The notes under the pieces: model-generated
Told to the model about the DNA's origin: nothing
Databases searched by the model: none
What the model saw: only the letters and a program-made list of their open reading frames with translations
Assembly: GCA_038182865.1 (NCBI GenBank)
Contig: CP116226.1
Coordinates: forward strand, 124,001-188,000
Length of the DNA stretch: 64,000 nt
Direction of reading: 5' to 3'
Source of the DNA: Microbacterium enclense
GTDB taxonomy: Bacteria > Actinomycetota > Actinomycetes > Actinomycetales > Microbacteriaceae
Made by a program: the position numbers and the translations under genes
In this document: in pieces, positions 61,661 through 64,000 of the stretch
Layout of the letters: the number at the start of each line of letters is the position of its first letter
How positions within the stretch are numbered: the first letter of the stretch is position 1

Positions 61661-62899
61661 TCAGGCGAGCGGTTCCCGGAGGAGCCCCTCGATCGCCTCG
61701 GTCACCTCGTCGGGGCGGACGGCGCGAATGCAGTGCGCCTCACTCGCGACGCATTCGTCGACGCATCCCTCGGCCGGGTGCGCGGGCTGCAGGAGGGCGC
61801 TGCGCGCCGACCACGGTCCGAAGCGCTCGGGCGCGTTGTCGCTCCACGGCGAGCCCGTCGCGGGGTGGCAGGTCACCACGACCGTGGGCACCTCGAGGCT
61901 GCTCGCGATGTGCTGCAGACCCGAGTCGTTGCCGAGGAAGAGATCGCAGCGTGAGATGGCGGCGGCGCTCTCGCTCAGGCTGAGCTTCCCGGCGAGGTCG
62001 ACGGCCCGGATGCCACGGGCCTCGAGGAGCGCCACGAGCTGCTCGGCGCGGGCGGTGTCGACGCCGCCGCCGAGCACCTGTACGGCGACGGGTCGCTGCG
62101 CGGCGAGGCGCTCCATCACCTCGGCGAGGTCGTCGACCGGCCACTGGCGCTTCGCGTCGCGCGCGCCGATGCCGAGTCCGACGATGATCCCCTCGGTGTC
62201 GCCGAGAGCCGCCTTCTCGGTCGCGGAGCGGAGGTCGGCGGCGTCGAACAGCCCGCGGCCGACGGGCGGGAGGCGGTGGTCCTCCCACGGCAGGCCGAGG
62301 TACTCCGCGACGCGGCGCAACTGACCGACCGTGAGGCGCGGCGTGGTTCCGCGCGAAATGACATCGGTGAGGAGCTGATCCTGCGGCCCGAACCACACCG
62401 GCTCGCGGTCGACGACCGGAGCGAAGCCCACGATCGAGCGCGCCCGCGAGGCGGCGGCCAAGTATCGGACGGGGGTGTCGTCGAAGTCCCAGCGCGGCAG
62501 GATCGCGAGGTCGTAGCCGCGGAGGCCGAACCGGCGCAGCCCCTGCCGGGCGGTGAGGATCTGCCGCTTGAGCGCGGAGCCCTCCGTCACGGGGGTCCAC
62601 TCGATGACGCGGTCGACCGTCGGGGTGGCGTGGAACATCGTGGCAGGGCCGGGCTTGAGCACGAAGTGCACCGTCGCGTCGGGCCAGTGCGCGCGGATGG
62701 CGGCGAAGAGGGCGAGCGTCGTGGTGGTGTCGCCGATCTCGTCGCTGCGGAGCACCACGATGCGACGCGGTCGAACCGTCGGGTCCCAGGAGCGGCGGCG
62801 ACGCGCCCCGAAGAGGCGGGCGAACACGGCCGGGGAGAGCGGGTCGCGGTGACGGATCGCGTTGATCTGCCAGACGGCCCGTCGGAGGAGAGAACGCAC
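61661..62899 (-). CDS. Glycosyltransferase family 9 (heptosyltransferase-like)
   Basis: 412 aa, GT-B fold. The N-terminal IVVLRSDEIGDTTTTLALFAAI with VHFVLKPG and the C-terminal LFLGNDSGLQHIASSLEVPTVVV are the GT9 blocks for ADP-heptose transferases. A Cys/His-rich tail (GCVDECVASEAHC) is characteristic of a subset of the family and could bind metal. Next to gmhA and hldE, transfer of D-glycero-D-manno-heptose to a surface acceptor is the best guess. The GTG start is seven bases after a TAAGCT box. Confidence 0.9.
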   Translation of the reverse strand: MRSLLRRAVWQINAIRHRDPLSPAVFARLFGARRRRSWDPTVRPRRIVVLRSDEIGDTTTTLALFAAIRAHWPDATVHFVLKPGPATMFHATPTVDRVIEWTPVTEGSALKRQILTARQGLRRFGLRGYDLAILPRWDFDDTPVRYLAAASRARSIVGFAPVVDREPVWFGPQDQLLTDVISRGTTPRLTVGQLRRVAEYLGLPWEDHRLPPVGRGLFDAADLRSATEKAALGDTEGIIVGLGIGARDAKRQWPVDDLAEVMERLAAQRPVAVQVLGGGVDTARAEQLVALLEARGIRAVDLAGKLSLSESAAAISRCDLFLGNDSGLQHIASSLEVPTVVVTCHPATGSPWSDNAPERFGPWSARSALLQPAHPAEGCVDECVASEAHCIRAVRPDEVTEAIEGLLREPLA

Positions 62900-62906
62900 G
62901 GGATCG

Positions 62907-62912
62907 AGCTTA
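62907..62912 (-). promoter_or_regulatory. -10 box TAAGCT for the GT9 gene
   Basis: TAAGCT on the minus strand ends seven bases before the GTG at 62899; leaderless spacing. Confidence 0.45.
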
Positions 62913-62944
62913 GAGGGCCGCGCGGAGGACTCCCTGTGTGCGGG

Positions 62945-64000
62945 TCAGTCCGCCGGCGCCGAGGGACGGCGCGCTCGGACCTCCTGGGCCGCGGCGTCGA
63001 GAACGGCCGCGCGGGCGTCGAAGGAGTGCTCGGTGCGGATGCGGTCCGCGATGCGGGCCAGGCTCTCCCGGTCGGGGAAGATCGTGTCGGGGTCGGTGCG
63101 CAGCAGCTCGAGCAGATGCTGTTCGTCGCGGTACGCGATCACGGCACCGCCGAAGATCTCCTCGATCCCGTCGACGTCCTCTGAAATCACCCGGCCGCCC
63201 ACCGCGACGACGTCGAAGGGGCGCATCGCGATGAACCCGTGACGACGCATCGCCGGCCACTGGTCGTTGAGCACGATCGAGGCCGATTCGTAGCGACGGG
63301 GAAGGTCGCCGTGGGCGATCGTCGGCGCGGCGATCGCGGAGTGGGCGATGAACGGTCGCCAGTCGGGCCCGTAGACGCGCACGGGCAGCCCGGCGCGCAG
63401 GGGCACGACCACGCTCGGGCGCGCGATGCCGCGCGCGGTCCCCACGAAGACGATCTCCCGGGTGCGCTCGACACCCGTGGGATGGAACAGATCGACGTCG
63501 GTCGCCTCGAGGAGGGGCTGGACGTCGATGCCCCACTTCTCTCGCGTGCGGGACGACCACCGCTCCGAGGCGGCGAAGACCCGGTCGAACTGGGCGAGTT
63601 CACCGCGGGTGATGTCGTCCGGGTGGCTGATGATCCACTGCAGGCTCACCCCGGGTCCGACGGGATCGATGCGATAGGGGCCCCGCACGACGACGCTGAC
63701 GTCGTCGAGCGCGGCCGTTCGACGCTCACGGGCGTCGAAGGCATCGATGACGACGGTGTGGCCGCGACGCCGCAGGGCGGCGGCCAGACCGCGGGCGAAG
63801 TGCATGTCGCCCCATACCGCCCCGCGTCGACCGGCCGGGGCGCAGATCTTGACGGCCCATCGCTGAGCGTCCGGCGTCGGACGACGCCACCGCACGACGG
63901 GTTCGACGGTGCGCCCCTTCGTGGCGCGCCACGAGACGACGTCGAAGCCCGCCGCCGTGACGAGGTCTGCGGCGACCGCCCGGTCCCGCGTGCTGCCGTC
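62945..64000 (-). CDS. Glycosyltransferase, C-terminal part (runs off the window)
   Basis: At least 351 codons, open to the window edge; the next in-frame GTG (63895) is only an internal candidate, because coding sequence (GFDVVSWRATKGRTVEPVV) continues upstream of it. It has the GT-B layout of the Glyco_trans_1_2/CgeB-like group: ICAPAGRRGAVWGDMHFARGLAAALRRRGH, FAASERWSSRTREKWG, PRRYESASIVLNDQW and MRPFDVVAVGGRVISEDVDGIEEIFG. Any domain further upstream is outside the window. Downstream of the GT9 gene by position, on the same strand, and probably in the same glycan pathway. Confidence 0.85.
   Translation of the reverse strand, partial: DGSTRDRAVAADLVTAAGFDVVSWRATKGRTVEPVVRWRRPTPDAQRWAVKICAPAGRRGAVWGDMHFARGLAAALRRRGHTVVIDAFDARERRTAALDDVSVVVRGPYRIDPVGPGVSLQWIISHPDDITRGELAQFDRVFAASERWSSRTREKWGIDVQPLLEATDVDLFHPTGVERTREIVFVGTARGIARPSVVVPLRAGLPVRVYGPDWRPFIAHSAIAAPTIAHGDLPRRYESASIVLNDQWPAMRRHGFIAMRPFDVVAVGGRVISEDVDGIEEIFGGAVIAYRDEQHLLELLRTDPDTIFPDRESLARIADRIRTEHSFDARAAVLDAAAQEVRARRPSAPAD

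Overview
The window is chromosomal DNA of a high-GC actinobacterium, most likely Microbacterium or a close relative in the Microbacteriaceae. Evidence for this is the very high GC content, GTG/TTG starts with 4-base start/stop overlaps (ATGA, GTGA), the recurring cggatgcc/ggcatcc hexamer context inside genes, a WhiB regulator next to manA, and actinobacterial family neighbourhoods such as MoxR-DUF58, DUF3499-metallopeptidase and furA-katG. Coding density is above 95%. No gap exceeds about 225 bases, and I see no tRNA, rRNA, insertion sequence, prophage or CRISPR array.

Region 1 (1-16.5 kb): the N-terminus of the response regulator MtrA. Next comes a membrane/MoxR operon (GPDPase-type membrane protein, DUF4129, DUF4350, MoxR ATPase, DUF58), then a complete long-chain olefin (ole) operon: oleA, fused oleBC, oleD. 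A furA-katG peroxide-defence operon faces it across a strong shared terminator. A SpoIIM-like protein and an RDD protein follow; in other actinobacteria these normally sit directly beside MoxR-DUF58, so the ole and furA-katG blocks look like insertions. DUF3499 and a metallopeptidase close the region.

Region 2 (16.5-22.5 kb): DUF5719, a very large glycosyltransferase/membrane protein, a WhiB2-type Fe-S regulator with a clear sigma70-like promoter, and mannose-6-phosphate isomerase.

Region 3 (22.5-33 kb): a galactofuranan locus. It has two translationally coupled O-antigen-ligase-like membrane proteins, GlfT2 (637 aa, with the active-site residues of the mycobacterial enzyme), GlfT1, an ABC exporter (Wzm/Wzt), an SGNH acyltransferase and UDP-galactopyranose mutase.

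Region 4 (33-49.3 kb): a second glycan locus. A DUF6541 membrane protein heads a chain of five glycosyltransferases and a Wzx-like flippase. UDP-xylose synthase, another epimerase, the complete dTDP-L-rhamnose pathway (rmlA, rmlB, fused rmlCD) and a second ABC exporter follow; its ATPase carries a C-terminal cargo-binding-type domain.

Region 5 (49.4-64 kb): an epimerase, an acyltransferase, a glycosyltransferase and an 88-aa coiled-coil protein. Upstream lies a three-gene secreted module: a zinc metalloprotease with six C-terminal LGFP repeats, a lipoprotein, and an 891-aa protein with about twelve LGFP repeats. The region ends with an ADP-heptose pathway (gmhB, gmhA, hldE), a GT9 heptosyltransferase-like protein and a partial glycosyltransferase.

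Taken together, from 16 to 64 kb the window is a cell-envelope glycan island able to supply galactofuranose, mannose, xylose, rhamnose and heptose donors. It has two export systems and secreted wall-associated proteins. Many genes show a TANNNT box 6-7 bases before the start codon, implying leaderless mRNAs.
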